Of a stretch of 64,000 bases of DNA, positions 16,993-30,222 are shown piece by piece (the stretch's first letter is position 1; every line of letters begins with the position of its first letter). The stretch lies in the NCBI GenBank assembly GCA_016713365.1, contig JADJPG010000103.1, positions 1 through 64,000 of the forward strand. Direction: 5' to 3'. Both the position numbers and the translations under genes were made by a program. Source of the DNA: Verrucomicrobiota bacterium. GTDB taxonomy: Bacteria > Verrucomicrobiota > Verrucomicrobiia > Limisphaerales > JADJPG01. The notes beneath the pieces are model-generated. The model searched no databases, was not told the origin of the DNA, and worked only from the letters and a program-made list of their open reading frames with translations.

Positions 16993-18315
16993 ATGACGTC
17001 CCTGCGCTTCACCATTCCCTTCCTGTGGATCAGCATGCTCCCGCTGCTCGCCGCGGACAGTTCGTCCACCAACTGGACCCCACTCTTCAATGGCCGTGAT
17101 CTCTCCGGATGGGTGAATGTAAACTGCGCTCCAAATACCTTTTCCGTTCGCGATGAGATGATCATCTCCACCGGCGTCCCTACTGGTGTCATGCGCACCG
17201 ATCGGCAATACGAAAATTTCGAACTGGAACTCGAGTATCGTCACATGAAGACCGGCGGCAACGCGGGCCTCTTCGTCTGGAGCGATCCGATTACCTCGCC
17301 CGGAGTGCCATTCGCGCGATCGATTGAAGTCCAGATCCTCGACGGCCAGAATACGGACAACTACACCAGCCACGGCGATGTCTTCGCAATTCACGGTGCG
17401 ACTTTCAAACCGCTACACCCGCATCCCGGAGGCTGGATGCGCTGTCTCCCCAGCGAACGCCGCGCGAAGCCAGCCGGTGAATGGAACCACTACCGTGTGA
17501 CGTGCAGCAACGGCGTCGTCCGGCTTTCGGTGAACGGCAAGGAAGTTTCCGGCGGCAGCGATGCCAAGCCTCGCAAAGGCTACATCTGCCTCGAATCCGA
17601 AGGATCCGAATGCCACTTCCGCAATTTGCGCATTCGCGAGTGGCCATCCACTAATCCCCAACCCGGAGACATCGCACCGCTCGCTCAGGGATTCCAACCG
17701 CTCTACACCGGAATAGATCTCCACGGCTGGAAACTCGATCCAAACCATATCGGCCATTGGAAGACCAACGACTGGATTCTCGCCTACGACGGCGAAAGCA
17801 CGGCCACCAACAAGTTCCTCCAAAGCGAGAAGGAGTATGGCGACTTCGTCCTGATCGCGGACTGGCGGCTGACTCGCAAACCACAGCGCCGGGAACTGCC
17901 CGTGGTTCGTCCCGACGGAACCTTCCTCACCGACAATCGCGGTGTCCGCATGATGGGATCACCCAGCATCGACGCCGGTAACAGCGCCATCTATTTGCGC
18001 GGCGATCTTGCGGCCCAGGTCGCCATCTGGTGCTGGACGGTTGGCTCCGGCGGCATCTCCGGTTACTTCACGGACACCAACCAACCTCCAACCATCCGCA
18101 AAGCCACCACTCCTCGCGTCCGCGCCGACTTGCGTGCCGGCGAATGGAATCGTTTTGAAATCACCCTCCGCGGCGATCGAGTCACTGTGGTCCTCAACGG
18201 CAACACCGTCGTGCAGAACGCCCAACTCCCAGGCATTCGCAAGCGTGGCCCCATCGGACTCGGCAGCCACGGTGATCCAATTGAATTCGCGAACCTCTTC
18301 GTCAAGGAACTGTAA
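16993..18315 (+). CDS. Secreted protein with two DUF1080 (3-keto-disaccharide hydrolase-like) domains
   Basis: After a signal peptide (FTIPFLWISMLPLLAA) the 440-residue protein has two concanavalin-like domains. One runs from about residue 28 (PLFNGRDLSGWVNVN) to 208, and the second from about 232 (PLYTGIDLHGWKLD) to the end. Each carries the FNGxDLxGW-type opening, a GNAGLF/GNSAIY strand and a GEWNxxxI/V strand. DUF1080 domains occur in secreted carbohydrate-active proteins of Planctomycetes and Verrucomicrobia, and some hydrolyse 3-keto-glycosides. Substrate is unknown. It is the first of three closely spaced secreted-protein genes, and the NHL gene starts 15 bases later. Confidence 0.85.
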   Translation: MTSLRFTIPFLWISMLPLLAADSSSTNWTPLFNGRDLSGWVNVNCAPNTFSVRDEMIISTGVPTGVMRTDRQYENFELELEYRHMKTGGNAGLFVWSDPITSPGVPFARSIEVQILDGQNTDNYTSHGDVFAIHGATFKPLHPHPGGWMRCLPSERRAKPAGEWNHYRVTCSNGVVRLSVNGKEVSGGSDAKPRKGYICLESEGSECHFRNLRIREWPSTNPQPGDIAPLAQGFQPLYTGIDLHGWKLDPNHIGHWKTNDWILAYDGESTATNKFLQSEKEYGDFVLIADWRLTRKPQRRELPVVRPDGTFLTDNRGVRMMGSPSIDAGNSAIYLRGDLAAQVAIWCWTVGSGGISGYFTDTNQPPTIRKATTPRVRADLRAGEWNRFEITLRGDRVTVVLNGNTVVQNAQLPGIRKRGPIGLGSHGDPIEFANLFVKEL

Positions 18316-18330
18316 CTCCTCCCACGCCCC

Positions 18331-19410
18331 ATGACACCGCGTGTTCCAACTGTTCTGCTCGCCGCAATCGTCGCATTGCATCTCCTCCCATCGGCGATCG
18401 CTGAACGCGTTGTGCTTGTCGCCGGCGGCGGTGCGGATACCAACACAAATTCCGCCATCTCAGCCACCAACGCGCGCCTGAGCGCTCCATTCGGTGTGGA
18501 CTTCGATTCTGCGGGCAATCTCTACCTCGTCGAAATGACCGGTCACCGTGTGCGCAAACTGCATCCGGACGGCATGCTCACCGTCGTCGCCGGCACGGGC
18601 GAAAAAGCCAATCGCGACGGCAAGGCTTTGTCGGCCCAGTTCAATGGCATCCACAATCTCGCCATCAGCGCCAACCAGATTTACCTCGCCGACACCTGGA
18701 ACAACTGTATCCGCGTTCTGGATCTCGAATCCGGAACCGTCAGTCGCCGCATCGGCACCGGCGAGAAGGGTTTCGGCGGCGACAACGGCAGCGCCGCGCT
18801 GGCCCGCTTCGGAGGCGTTTACTGTGTCTCCATCGGACTCGACCAAAACATCTACCTCGCAGACCTCGATAACTCACGAATCCGCGCGGTAAGTCCGAAG
18901 ACCGGTCTGGTTCGAACGATGGCGGGCAACGGCCGCAAGGGTATTCCCGAAGAAGGTTCCGTCGCCACCAACGCACCGTTGAACGACCCTCGCGCTGTCA
19001 TCGCAGACGCCCACGGACGCATCTACATCCTTGAACGCGGCGGCCATTCCCTCCGACTGGTTGAAACCAACGGCACCAATCGCACACTCGTCGGCACTGG
19101 CCAGAAAGGAAATTCCGGCGACGGCGGCAACGCGCGGCAGGCCACTCTCAATGGACCGAAACATCTGTGCTTCGACCTCGAGGGCAACGTCCTCATCGCG
19201 GACACCGAGAACCATGTCATTCGCCGTTACCATCCTCACGACGGCACCATCGTGCGCATCGCGGGCAGCGGAAGGAGAGGCGCAAAAGGAATTGGCGGTG
19301 CGCCCCTCGAACTCGAGTTGAATCAGCCCCACGGCGTTTACGTTCACAAAGACGGCACGCTCTACATTGCCGACAGCAGCAATCATCGAGTCCTGAAGAT
19401 CGTAAAATGA
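18331..19410 (+). CDS. Secreted NHL-repeat beta-propeller protein
   Basis: The 359 residues begin with a signal peptide (VPTVLLAAIVALHLLPSAIA). About six NHL blades follow, marked by repeats of the type GNLYLVEMTGHRVRKL, NQIYLADTWNNCIRVL, QNIYLADLDNSRIRAV, GRIYILERGGHSLRLV, GNVLIADTENHVIRRY and GTLYIADSSNHRVLKI. NHL propellers bind ligands or act as lyases or scaffolds, and no catalytic site is evident. Its stop overlaps the start of the PBP4-type gene (ATGA, 19407-19410), which points to translational coupling. Confidence 0.88.
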   Translation: MTPRVPTVLLAAIVALHLLPSAIAERVVLVAGGGADTNTNSAISATNARLSAPFGVDFDSAGNLYLVEMTGHRVRKLHPDGMLTVVAGTGEKANRDGKALSAQFNGIHNLAISANQIYLADTWNNCIRVLDLESGTVSRRIGTGEKGFGGDNGSAALARFGGVYCVSIGLDQNIYLADLDNSRIRAVSPKTGLVRTMAGNGRKGIPEEGSVATNAPLNDPRAVIADAHGRIYILERGGHSLRLVETNGTNRTLVGTGQKGNSGDGGNARQATLNGPKHLCFDLEGNVLIADTENHVIRRYHPHDGTIVRIAGSGRRGAKGIGGAPLELELNQPHGVYVHKDGTLYIADSSNHRVLKIVK

Positions 19411-20918
19411 AGTCCGTCTCCGTCTCCTTCATCGTCCTGCTCATCGTCACTGTCGCTGGACGATCCCTGAGCACCGAAGTAACTCCCACGAACAGCGGCC
19501 GCGCTGAACTCCAGGCCACGCTCACCGCCCACCTGTCCCAGGATCGATTTCACGCCGCCGCGTGGGCCGTCAAAGTCGTCTCTCTCGATTCCGGCGAAAC
19601 CTTCTTCGAACACAACCCACACAAGCTTCTCAAGCCCGCGTCCAACGCCAAGCTCTTCACCGGCGCCGCCGTTCTGGACCGTCTCGGACCCGACTTCCGC
19701 ATCAAGACATCCCTCTACGCCGCGACGCGTCCCGAGAAATCCGGCACGCTCCGTGGCGACTTGATCATTTACGGACGTGGTGACCCGTGCTTCGCGGAGC
19801 GTTTCAACGGCGGCAGTTACTCGAACATCCTAAAGCCCATCGTCGACGCCATCGCAGCCGCCGGGATCAAGCAGATCAAGGGAGATTTGATTGGCGACGA
19901 AAGTTACTTCCGCGGTCCGCCCTTCGGCACGCAATGGACTTGGGACGATCTCCAGCAATACTACGGCGCCGAGTTCTCCGCTCTCACCGTGCAGGACAAC
20001 GTCGTCGATCTCATCATCAAACCCGGTGACCGCATCGGCGCCCCCTGCGAGATCGTCACTTTGCCGAGCACCTCCTACCTCGCGTTTAGCAATCGCGTCG
20101 TGACGGTGGAAGCGGACAGCAAGCGACGCGTTTCCATCTACCGGCCCGTCGGCGAGAACGTGGTCTACGTTTCCGGCTGGATGCCGCTGACCGGATCGAA
20201 TCTCGTCGACTCCGTTTCCGTACACGATCCCGCCCGCTGGTTTGTCACCCTGCTGAAGGAGGCGCTCGCGCGACGCGGCATTCGCGTGACCGGCAACGCG
20301 AGAACCATGAACTGGCTCGATCGTCAGATCGCTCCCCTTGTCCTTGACGATCTGGTCGAGCTCGGCTCCGTTCAATCTGCTCCGCTCCGCACCATCCTTT
20401 CGCGCATGATGAAGCCGTCGCAAAACCTCTACGCGCATCTGCTGCTACTCCAGCTCGGGTCCAACTGGCGGACACCGCCGATGCCAGAGCAGACCACGGA
20501 GGACGTCGGACTGGCGGAGATGAACACCTTTCTAAAAACCGCCGGCGTGCGGGACGGCGACGTGCTTCTGGAAGAGGGTTCCGGACTTTCCCGCGGCGCG
20601 CTCGTTACGCCTAATTCGACCATCGCCCTCCTTCAACACATGCGCCGCCATCCACACTTCGAAGTATTTCGCGAATCACTGCCCGTGGCCGGCGTCGACG
20701 GCACCTTGCGCAATCGCATGCGCAACACCGCCGCGGCAGGAAATGTCCGCGCCAAAACCGGCACCCTCCGCTACGTCAACACGCTCTCCGGCTACCTCAC
20801 CAACAAGGCCGGTGAGAACCTTGCCTTCAGTCTCATGCTGAACAACTACGACGGCGATGCCGCCCGCGCCGCGCTCGACAAGATCGTGGTGACGCTGGCA
20901 GAACACGATCCGCGCTAA
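19407..20918 (+). CDS. dacB: D-alanyl-D-alanine carboxypeptidase/endopeptidase, PBP4 (S13) type
   Basis: The 503 residues start with a signal peptide (MKSVSVSFIVLLIVTVAG). The three penicillin-binding motifs of family S13 are present: SxxK as SNAK in KPASNAKLFTGA, SxN as SQN in MMKPSQNLYAHLL, and KTG in RAKTGTLRYVNTLSGY. The long stretch between SxxK and SxN is the extra domain typical of PBP4. It trims or cleaves peptidoglycan cross-links in the periplasm. The ATG at 19407 overlaps the NHL stop. The lptF/G gene begins about 85 bases downstream. Confidence 0.93.
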   Translation: MKSVSVSFIVLLIVTVAGRSLSTEVTPTNSGRAELQATLTAHLSQDRFHAAAWAVKVVSLDSGETFFEHNPHKLLKPASNAKLFTGAAVLDRLGPDFRIKTSLYAATRPEKSGTLRGDLIIYGRGDPCFAERFNGGSYSNILKPIVDAIAAAGIKQIKGDLIGDESYFRGPPFGTQWTWDDLQQYYGAEFSALTVQDNVVDLIIKPGDRIGAPCEIVTLPSTSYLAFSNRVVTVEADSKRRVSIYRPVGENVVYVSGWMPLTGSNLVDSVSVHDPARWFVTLLKEALARRGIRVTGNARTMNWLDRQIAPLVLDDLVELGSVQSAPLRTILSRMMKPSQNLYAHLLLLQLGSNWRTPPMPEQTTEDVGLAEMNTFLKTAGVRDGDVLLEEGSGLSRGALVTPNSTIALLQHMRRHPHFEVFRESLPVAGVDGTLRNRMRNTAAAGNVRAKTGTLRYVNTLSGYLTNKAGENLAFSLMLNNYDGDAARAALDKIVVTLAEHDPR

Positions 20919-21004
20919 GCATCCGAGCGGCCGAGGCCGGATATTTCCTTGAGTTCCCTCCGGCGCGTTCCGAAACTCCGCGTCGTGAAGTCGCACCCGA
21001 ACGC

Positions 21005-22187
21005 ATGAAGACGCTGCATCTCTACCTCACCCGCCAGGTGTTGGGAACGTTGCTGATGACCGTCATGGTGTTCACCTTCGTGATGATGATCGGCAGCGTG
21101 ACGAAGGAGATCCTCGGCCTGCTGGTGGGCGGACAAGCCACTCTCGGCCTGGTGGCCCGCGCATTGGTCCTGCTGCTCCCCTATGTTCTCGTGTTCGCCC
21201 TTCCGATGGGATTGCTCACCGCCACGCTGCTCGTCTTCGGCCGGTTCAGCGCTGACAACGAGCTCACCGCCGCCAAGGCCAGCGGAGTCAGTTTGGTTTC
21301 GCTGATCACGCCCGTGCTGATTCTCAGCGTGCTCTGCTCGGCCGCCGCCGCCTACATTAACCTCGACCTCGCGCCGCGCTGCCGCATGGCTTACAAGCGC
21401 CTGATTGCCCAGGGAGGTCTCGCCCAGAGTGCGAATCTCATTCCCGAGCGAACCTACATCACGGATCTCGACACCAACTGCATCATCTACGTTGGGAAGG
21501 TCTCAGGCACCAACCTGGAGGACGTGCTCATCTACGAATGGCGCGATAACAAGGTGGAAAGCTATAACCGCGCTGACAATGGAGTCATTCAGATCAACAC
21601 GCTCCGCACCCAGGATGGTCCTCACCGTGGTGTTGAGCAATACCTACAGCGTATCCATCCGGGACGGCAGTTCCACGCCGCAGCCCCTGCCGCTGGGAAT
21701 CGTTGAGTTCGCGTTTACCAACGCCCCCACTCGCAGAGCGCCGCAGCGTCGACATCAGCGACTAAGCTTCCGGCAATTACGCGAGGAACTGCGTCAACTC
21801 AACGAACAGATGGAATCATCACAGCCGGTGGACAAGCTGCCGACAGAAGCGCTCCGCGAACAAATGCGCAAGATTCGAAACCAGAAGAAGCCGGATATCA
21901 CCCTGCCCGTCCGCGTCCAACTGCATCGCCAGGTCGCCTTCTCCTTCGCGTGCATCGGCTTCACGCTAATCGGAATCCCCCTCGGCATCCGCGCGCATCG
22001 ACGCGAGACCACCTTCGGCATCGCCATTGCACTCATCCTCGTCGTCATCTACTACAGCTTTTTCATCCTCGGCCAGTCGTTCGATACCCGCCCGGATCTC
22101 GTGCCCCACCTCATTCTCTGGGTGCCGAATTTCCTCTTTCAAGCCGTCGGCATCGTTCTGCTGTGGCGGGCCAATCGCGGACTGTAG
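21005..22187 (+). CDS. LptF/LptG-family lipopolysaccharide export permease (frameshifted)
   Basis: Joined, the protein is about 393 residues with the LptF/G layout. Three N-terminal membrane segments come first (QVLGTLLMTVMVFTFVMMIG, ALVLLLPYVLVFALPMGLL, LITPVLILSVLCSAAAAY), with FGRFSADNELTAAKASGVS between the second and third. A periplasmic beta domain and three C-terminal membrane segments follow. With LptB these permeases pull lipopolysaccharide from the inner membrane. The frame breaks near 21618, and dropping one G in CAGGATGG joins LRTQ to MVLTVVLSNTY. LptF and LptG cannot be told apart here. The companion permease and the ATPase are not in the window. Confidence 0.87.
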
Positions 22188-22205
22188 ACGTCACCACGCC
22201 TGGTC

Positions 22206-23009
22206 ATGACGAAGTACTGGCACATCATTAACATCGGGATTCAGAACACGCTCGTCTACCGGACGAACTTCATCTTCCGGAGCGTGTTTGGACTGATTCC
22301 CCTCTTCGCCACCATCTCCTTGTGGCGGGCCATCTACGCCGGGAAGGACGGCGACAATGTCGCGGGCTACACGATCGCCCAGATGACATCCTACTACCTC
22401 GTCATCACCATCGTAGACGCGCTTACCGCCGTGACCGAGGACGACTGGCAGATCGCCGCCGACATCAAGGACGGCAACATCAGCCAGTTCCTGCTGAAGC
22501 CCATCGATTATCTTTACTACCGGCTTTGTCTCTACGGCTCCGGCCGGCTCGTCTTCACGGCGTGCGCATTCCTGCCGGTCACCATTTTCCTCATCGTCCA
22601 GCGTGAACACTTCGTCCTCCCGCCCGACTGGGCCACCGTAGGCTGGCTCGCCGTTTCCCTCACCCTGACCGCCCTGCTCCAGTTCTTCATCTCGTTCACC
22701 ATGGCGCTGCTCGCCTTCTGGGTGCTGGAAGTCTCCACCTTCATCTTCATCTTGTTCGCCTTCGAATACATCGCATCAGGCCACCTCTTCCCGCTCGATA
22801 TCCTGCCGCCGGGGATTTTGAAGGTTCTGTACTACACACCATTTCCCTACCAGCTGTTCTTCCCCGTAAACATCTACCTCGGTCGCGTGAGCGGCACGGA
22901 ACTGTATCAGGGACTCGCCATCCAGGCCTGCTGGGTCGTCGCCACCTACTTCCTCGCCCGCTTCGTCTGGAGCCGTGGCATCAAGAAATACTCCGCCGTC
23001 GGCGGCTGA
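22206..23009 (+). CDS. ABC-2 type permease (DUF990-like), first of a pair
   Basis: The 267 residues have six hydrophobic helices, a short cytoplasmic start (MTKYWHIINIGIQNTLVYR) and a loop DIKDGNISQFLLKPIDYLYYRL typical of the DUF990/ABC-2 permeases. In those proteins such a loop follows the second or third helix. They form a dimeric exporter with a separate ATPase; substrate unknown. It begins 18 bases after the lptF/G stop, and the paralogous second permease follows after 7 bases. No ATP-binding gene lies next to them. Confidence 0.82.
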   Translation: MTKYWHIINIGIQNTLVYRTNFIFRSVFGLIPLFATISLWRAIYAGKDGDNVAGYTIAQMTSYYLVITIVDALTAVTEDDWQIAADIKDGNISQFLLKPIDYLYYRLCLYGSGRLVFTACAFLPVTIFLIVQREHFVLPPDWATVGWLAVSLTLTALLQFFISFTMALLAFWVLEVSTFIFILFAFEYIASGHLFPLDILPPGILKVLYYTPFPYQLFFPVNIYLGRVSGTELYQGLAIQACWVVATYFLARFVWSRGIKKYSAVGG

Positions 23010-23016
23010 ACTGCGC

Positions 23017-23808
23017 ATGACCCGTTACCTGAAAATCTACGGCGCGCTGTGGCAGAACAGCGTGGTGCGCGAGATGGGGTTCAAGACGAATTTCCTTCTC
23101 TGGATTCTCGTCGAGTTCCTCTGGTTCGCGCTCCAACTCTCGTTCATCGCCGTCATCTACCAGCATACGGACCGCATTGTCGACTGGACCAAGTGGCAGG
23201 TGGTGCTCTTGATGAGCGTGAGCCATTTTATCCAGCAACTCTTCACGGCGACGTTTCTCACCAACTGTGTTCAGATCTCCGAACACATCCGGACCGGCCG
23301 CATGGATTTCCTGCTCCTGCTGCCCATCAACACACGCTTCCTGGTTTCGCTCCGGCAGGTCGATCTCGGCGCCTACGTCAACGCCGCGTCCGCCATCGCC
23401 GTGATCATTTACGCCGGAATCCAGCTCCAGCTCACGCCGACGCTCGTGCAGGTCGCGTGTTTCCTCCTGATGTGCTTCGCGGGACTCCTGATTCACTACG
23501 CGCTGATGTTCCTCCTCGCCGTGTCGAGCTTCTGGACGGTCAAGGCCCAGGGAATTGTCTGGGGCTACTACAACCTCTTCAACATCGCGCGCCTGCCGGA
23601 CAGCGCGTTCCGCGGCGGTTTCAAGGTCGTCTTCACCTTCGTCCTGCCCATGCTGCTGGTTTCGAACGTCCCGGCAAAAATCCTCGTGAACAAGCTCTCC
23701 TCCCCACTGGACATGCTGCTGTTGGTGGGAATGAGCGCGGGCCTGCTGATCGTGTCTGAAGCAGCGTGGCGCTTCTCGCTGCGTCGCTACACCAGCGCCA
23801 GCTCATAA
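23017..23808 (+). CDS. ABC-2 type permease (DUF990-like), second of a pair
   Basis: The 263 residues have six membrane segments and the loop EHIRTGRMDFLLLLPINTRFL, matching the equivalent loop of the upstream gene (GNISQFLLKPIDYL). The two probably form a heterodimeric membrane channel. The ATG at 23017 is preferred over 22975, which would overlap the upstream gene in another frame. It is the last gene of the plus-strand run that starts at 16993, and a terminator hairpin follows. Confidence 0.82.
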   Translation: MTRYLKIYGALWQNSVVREMGFKTNFLLWILVEFLWFALQLSFIAVIYQHTDRIVDWTKWQVVLLMSVSHFIQQLFTATFLTNCVQISEHIRTGRMDFLLLLPINTRFLVSLRQVDLGAYVNAASAIAVIIYAGIQLQLTPTLVQVACFLLMCFAGLLIHYALMFLLAVSSFWTVKAQGIVWGYYNLFNIARLPDSAFRGGFKVVFTFVLPMLLVSNVPAKILVNKLSSPLDMLLLVGMSAGLLIVSEAAWRFSLRRYTSASS

Positions 23809-23812
23809 ACGA

Positions 23813-23835
23813 AACGCCGGGCAATGCCCGGCGTT
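23813..23835. terminator. Hairpin between convergent permease and secA genes
   Basis: AACGCCGGGCA and TGCCCGGCGTT form a perfect 11-base stem with a one-base loop. There is no long T-tract on either side, but the position between two converging stop codons fits a shared terminator. Confidence 0.6.
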
Positions 23836-23867
23836 CCAGTCGCGTTAAAATCTTTCGCCAGCTGCGA

Positions 23868-26945
<3,078 letters not shown>

Positions 26946-27263
26946 TGTAACCTTTGCAAAACGTGCGCGGAACGCTACGGGATGCTGGGGGGTGCGTCAA
27001 AAGGAATCCGGATCCCAGACGTCTCGTCCGGCCCGCCACCCATGCGCGCCCGCCGCTTTCCGCTCATCGCGAGTCCCCGTGGGAGAGCCGCCCACGTCTA
27101 TCGGCTGATCGCGCCATCGGTTGACCAGACGACGCCTTCCAGCGCCACCGTCTGGCAACACCACGCCGCCCCCCGCCCAGGCTCAGCCGATCGTAAAGGT
27201 CTGGATTCCGCCAACACCGATTCCTCGACTTCACGCACGCGCCATGTCTGAACTACTCCGCAC
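26946..27263. other. Gene-free divergent promoter region (secA / unknown gene)
   Basis: These 318 bases separate the secA start on the minus strand from the plus-strand gene at 27264. Short ORFs here show no recognisable similarity. No clear sigma-70 boxes or repeats stand out. Promoters for both neighbours must lie in it. Confidence 0.4.
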
Positions 27264-27974
27264 ATGATTCCGCTCGATCTACCCGCCAACTACCCTCGCA
27301 TTCGCGTGGTGCAGAGCTTCCAGGAGCTCGCCACGACGCGATTCGCCGACGGCATCAACGCCCTCTGCTGGCCGCGCACGCTCGCGGGCGATTTTGCGGA
27401 AGTCGTGGAACGACTCGGGAGCGGCGAAGGGATCATCACGCTCGACGAAGCACGCCTTCGCCGCCTGCCGGTGAGTGCAGCCGGCCGGATGGCCATCGAT
27501 CAGATGCTGGAAGACCGGCGCCTGCTGAGCGCACTCGATCTCGACCCCGTGCTTAACTGCATCTACGGCTATCCGCGCGACGAGAATCCCGGCCCCGTCC
27601 CGACGGATGTTTTCTCCTTTCACGCCGACAGCGCCACCGTGGAAACCTACACTTGGCTCTGCACCTACCACGGCCTGCCCAGCGAAGGGTTGCGCAATGA
27701 TGAGGCGATTCGCCGAGTCGACCTTCCCGCCACGCGCGCTGAACTCCTCCGGCTCTTCGGCGGGCCCGACGACGCCAGGTTCCTCGATTGGCTGAACGAG
27801 CACTGCTACGACCTCCACTACGCGCCGACCGCACAAGCGCGACCGTTCTCCTTCGGCTGGGGCAACCTCTGGCGAATCGCTGTGGAGTGTCCCGATAGCC
27901 CGGTTCCGCCGTGCATCCACCGCGCTCCCGAAAGCGGCCCCGAACATCCGCCGCGCCTGCTGCTGATCAGTTGA
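27264..27974 (+). CDS. Conserved-looking protein, unknown
   Basis: The 236 residues start MIPLDLPANYPRIRVVQSFQ, with no signal peptide. Notable stretches are DVFSFHADSATVETYTWLCTYHG in the middle, containing a His-x-Asp pair that could be a metal site, and FSFGWGNLWRIAVECP near the end. The His/Asp spacing and following beta-strand text would fit a cupin-like or dioxygenase-like fold, but I do not recognise a family. Codon use is like its neighbours. It converges with the GH99-like gene, whose stop lies 16 bases away. Confidence 0.5.
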   Translation: MIPLDLPANYPRIRVVQSFQELATTRFADGINALCWPRTLAGDFAEVVERLGSGEGIITLDEARLRRLPVSAAGRMAIDQMLEDRRLLSALDLDPVLNCIYGYPRDENPGPVPTDVFSFHADSATVETYTWLCTYHGLPSEGLRNDEAIRRVDLPATRAELLRLFGGPDDARFLDWLNEHCYDLHYAPTAQARPFSFGWGNLWRIAVECPDSPVPPCIHRAPESGPEHPPRLLLIS

Positions 27975-27989
27975 TGTGGCGGAGCGCTT

Positions 27990-30178
27990 TTACCTTCGTG
28001 CGCTGAAGTTGAATCGATCGTTCGGCGCGGTGTCGCCGTTCAGGGTGAAATCCGTCCAGTCACCCGCTGCCAGGCAATTGTCCGCCCATTTGAAATCGAT
28101 GCGTGCCGGGGATGACGCCGTCGCCGTCACGCCGAGCACGCGCCACGGCACGCCAAGTTCCAATTCGTTTCCGGCCATGCGCCACTCGACCTCGCCGAGT
28201 CGTGTCCACGCGAACTTCCCGCCGTCGTTGCGTTCCACCACGCCCGGCCCGATGCGGTTGATGACGACATCGTAGCCAAGCCAACCGGTCGCCACATTCG
28301 CGTCGAGATCGAGGAACAACACCATCCAGTTGCTGCCGTTCGCGGGAGTCAACGGCTCGCGGGTGCGCGCGTAGAAGCAGACCGTCGTCGTGTCCCAGCT
28401 CGTCTTTGCCGCAATGATGTCATTGCGACCGGTCGTGTTGCGATAGACCACGTTGGAATCCCAGCCGCGATGCTCCCGGCGCATCGGGTCGCCGACGGTG
28501 TCGCGAAACTCCGGCGTCACATCCCGCCAGTCAGGGAACGCGCCGTCGATACGAATGGGCTGCGACCGCAACGTCGGAATCGGACGTGCCCCCTTGAAAC
28601 GTCGGACGTAGCTCGCGAGTTGATAGTAATAGTCATCGCCGTGCCCGCCGCGCATTGGCTCGATGTCACGACTGTGTTCCTGATCGAACTGGTCCACGAA
28701 CATCACCGGACGTTTGATCCCGTTGAACTCCTTGAACCGCCCGGCAATCCATTCGTTCCAGCCGGTGACAAAGATGAACTGCGGATCTTCCTGCAACGCG
28801 CGGCTCCATTGTTCCGTCACGTTTAGGCCGAGGCGCACGGCGTCCGGTCGCGTGTCGGTCGCGCCGCGATGGAAGCTGCGCCCGAGCGCGCCGGGTTCGC
28901 TCATCGAGCCGAGCCGGCCGTTCACCGCGATCTGGCCCACCCCGACGGACATCTGCTCCTTTTCGCCGAGCGAATTCGTGAAGATATGCTGTGGGTGGAC
29001 TTCCAGCCAGCTCCACATATCCTGCTGCGTCTGGCCCGCGAAGTAATCCGGCTGCGGCTTGCGGAAGGTGAAGAAGTCGAGCATCGGCCGCGCGTCGCCA
29101 TCAGCCCACTCCAGACGCAATGTGCGATCGCCCTTTGCTGGTTGCGCGTCGGCAAACGCCTCGCCACGCGCGAACGTGTCTTCGCTGTGGCTCCACCAAC
29201 CGACACGACCGTCCGGCTCCGACGCTTCGAGGTAATAACGACCCGCCGCCGCTGCCGAGGGCAGGCGCAGGCGAACCCAGTCGTTGTCGCCCACGCGATG
29301 GAAGCGATCCGCATACACGCGCTCGCCACCCGGGCCTTCGCGCCGCAGCGTTAGCGTGACTGCGGCATCGGCCGTGTGCCACGTGGGCATTCGCACTGCG
29401 ACGGCGGCGAAAGTTCGGTCCGCGGTGAACGATTGGCCAAGAGTGTGGCCCGGCTGAAGTTCCACGGGCGTGTTCTGCTTGGCGTTCTCCTGCTTCTCCG
29501 CGAGCAGCGCGGGATCGGCGAGCAACAGCGGCTTGCCGTCCCATTGGAACCACAGGTCGCGATGCAGGCCGGTGGAATACAGATCGCGCCAGAGCTCGCG
29601 CACGACTTTGCCCGGATCCCAGAACGGTGTGAGAAACGCCACCTGAGGGGTGCGATTGCCGAGACGGCGCATCTCGGCCCACACGCGAAGCAGCGCACGA
29701 TAATCGTCGCGATACGTGATCTGGTTCGTGACGTCGAAGATGACGACATCAATGCCGGCGTCCGCGAGCATCTGCGCGTGCTGCGCAGCACTCCTTCGTC
29801 CCGCGTGCGGTAGTAGCCGAACAACGATTCGCCCCAATGATGCGGCACGTGAAGCGGACCCCAGAGCGGACTGGCCGGCTTGTTCATCGCATCGGGATCC
29901 TTCCGCAAAATCTGCGTCACATCGAACGGCCCGCCTTGAGCGTGCTCCCCGAGCCAGAGAAAATAAAAGATGCCCACGGTGCGATTCGGCCGGGGTGCCG
30001 GGACCTCAGGTGATACGGGAACCGTGCGGCCCAACGCATCCGTCGCCACCCAAGTGTCGGAAAAGTTGTCCCACGCTGGATGCGCAGCTATGTCCGCTGC
30101 GCCAGCCGAACGTGCTGAAAAGGCACAGAAGATCATCAGAGAACAAAAACGGCTTAAGTATGACAGGCGGCAGCTCAT
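27990..30178 (-). CDS. Secreted GH71/GH99-like glycosidase (frameshifted)
   Basis: The joined gene encodes about 729 residues. After a signal peptide (SLMIFCAFSARSAGA) comes a region typical of GH99-like proteins: VGIFYFLWLGEHAQGG, HHWGESLFGYY, then HAQMLADAGIDVVIFDVTN and later FVTGWNEWIAGRF. GH99 enzymes act on alpha-mannosides. The catalytic residues cannot be fixed here and the C-terminal 180 residues look like a carbohydrate-binding sandwich. The frame breaks near 29785, where one base missing in CGCAGCACGCGC restores LR-x-HAQML. The ATG at 30178 gives the signal peptide. It lies 44 bases downstream of oxyR on the same strand. Confidence 0.65.
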
Positions 30179-30222
30179 AAATGAATCCGACGGAACAGAG
30201 CGAAGAAAAGCAGAACAAATCC

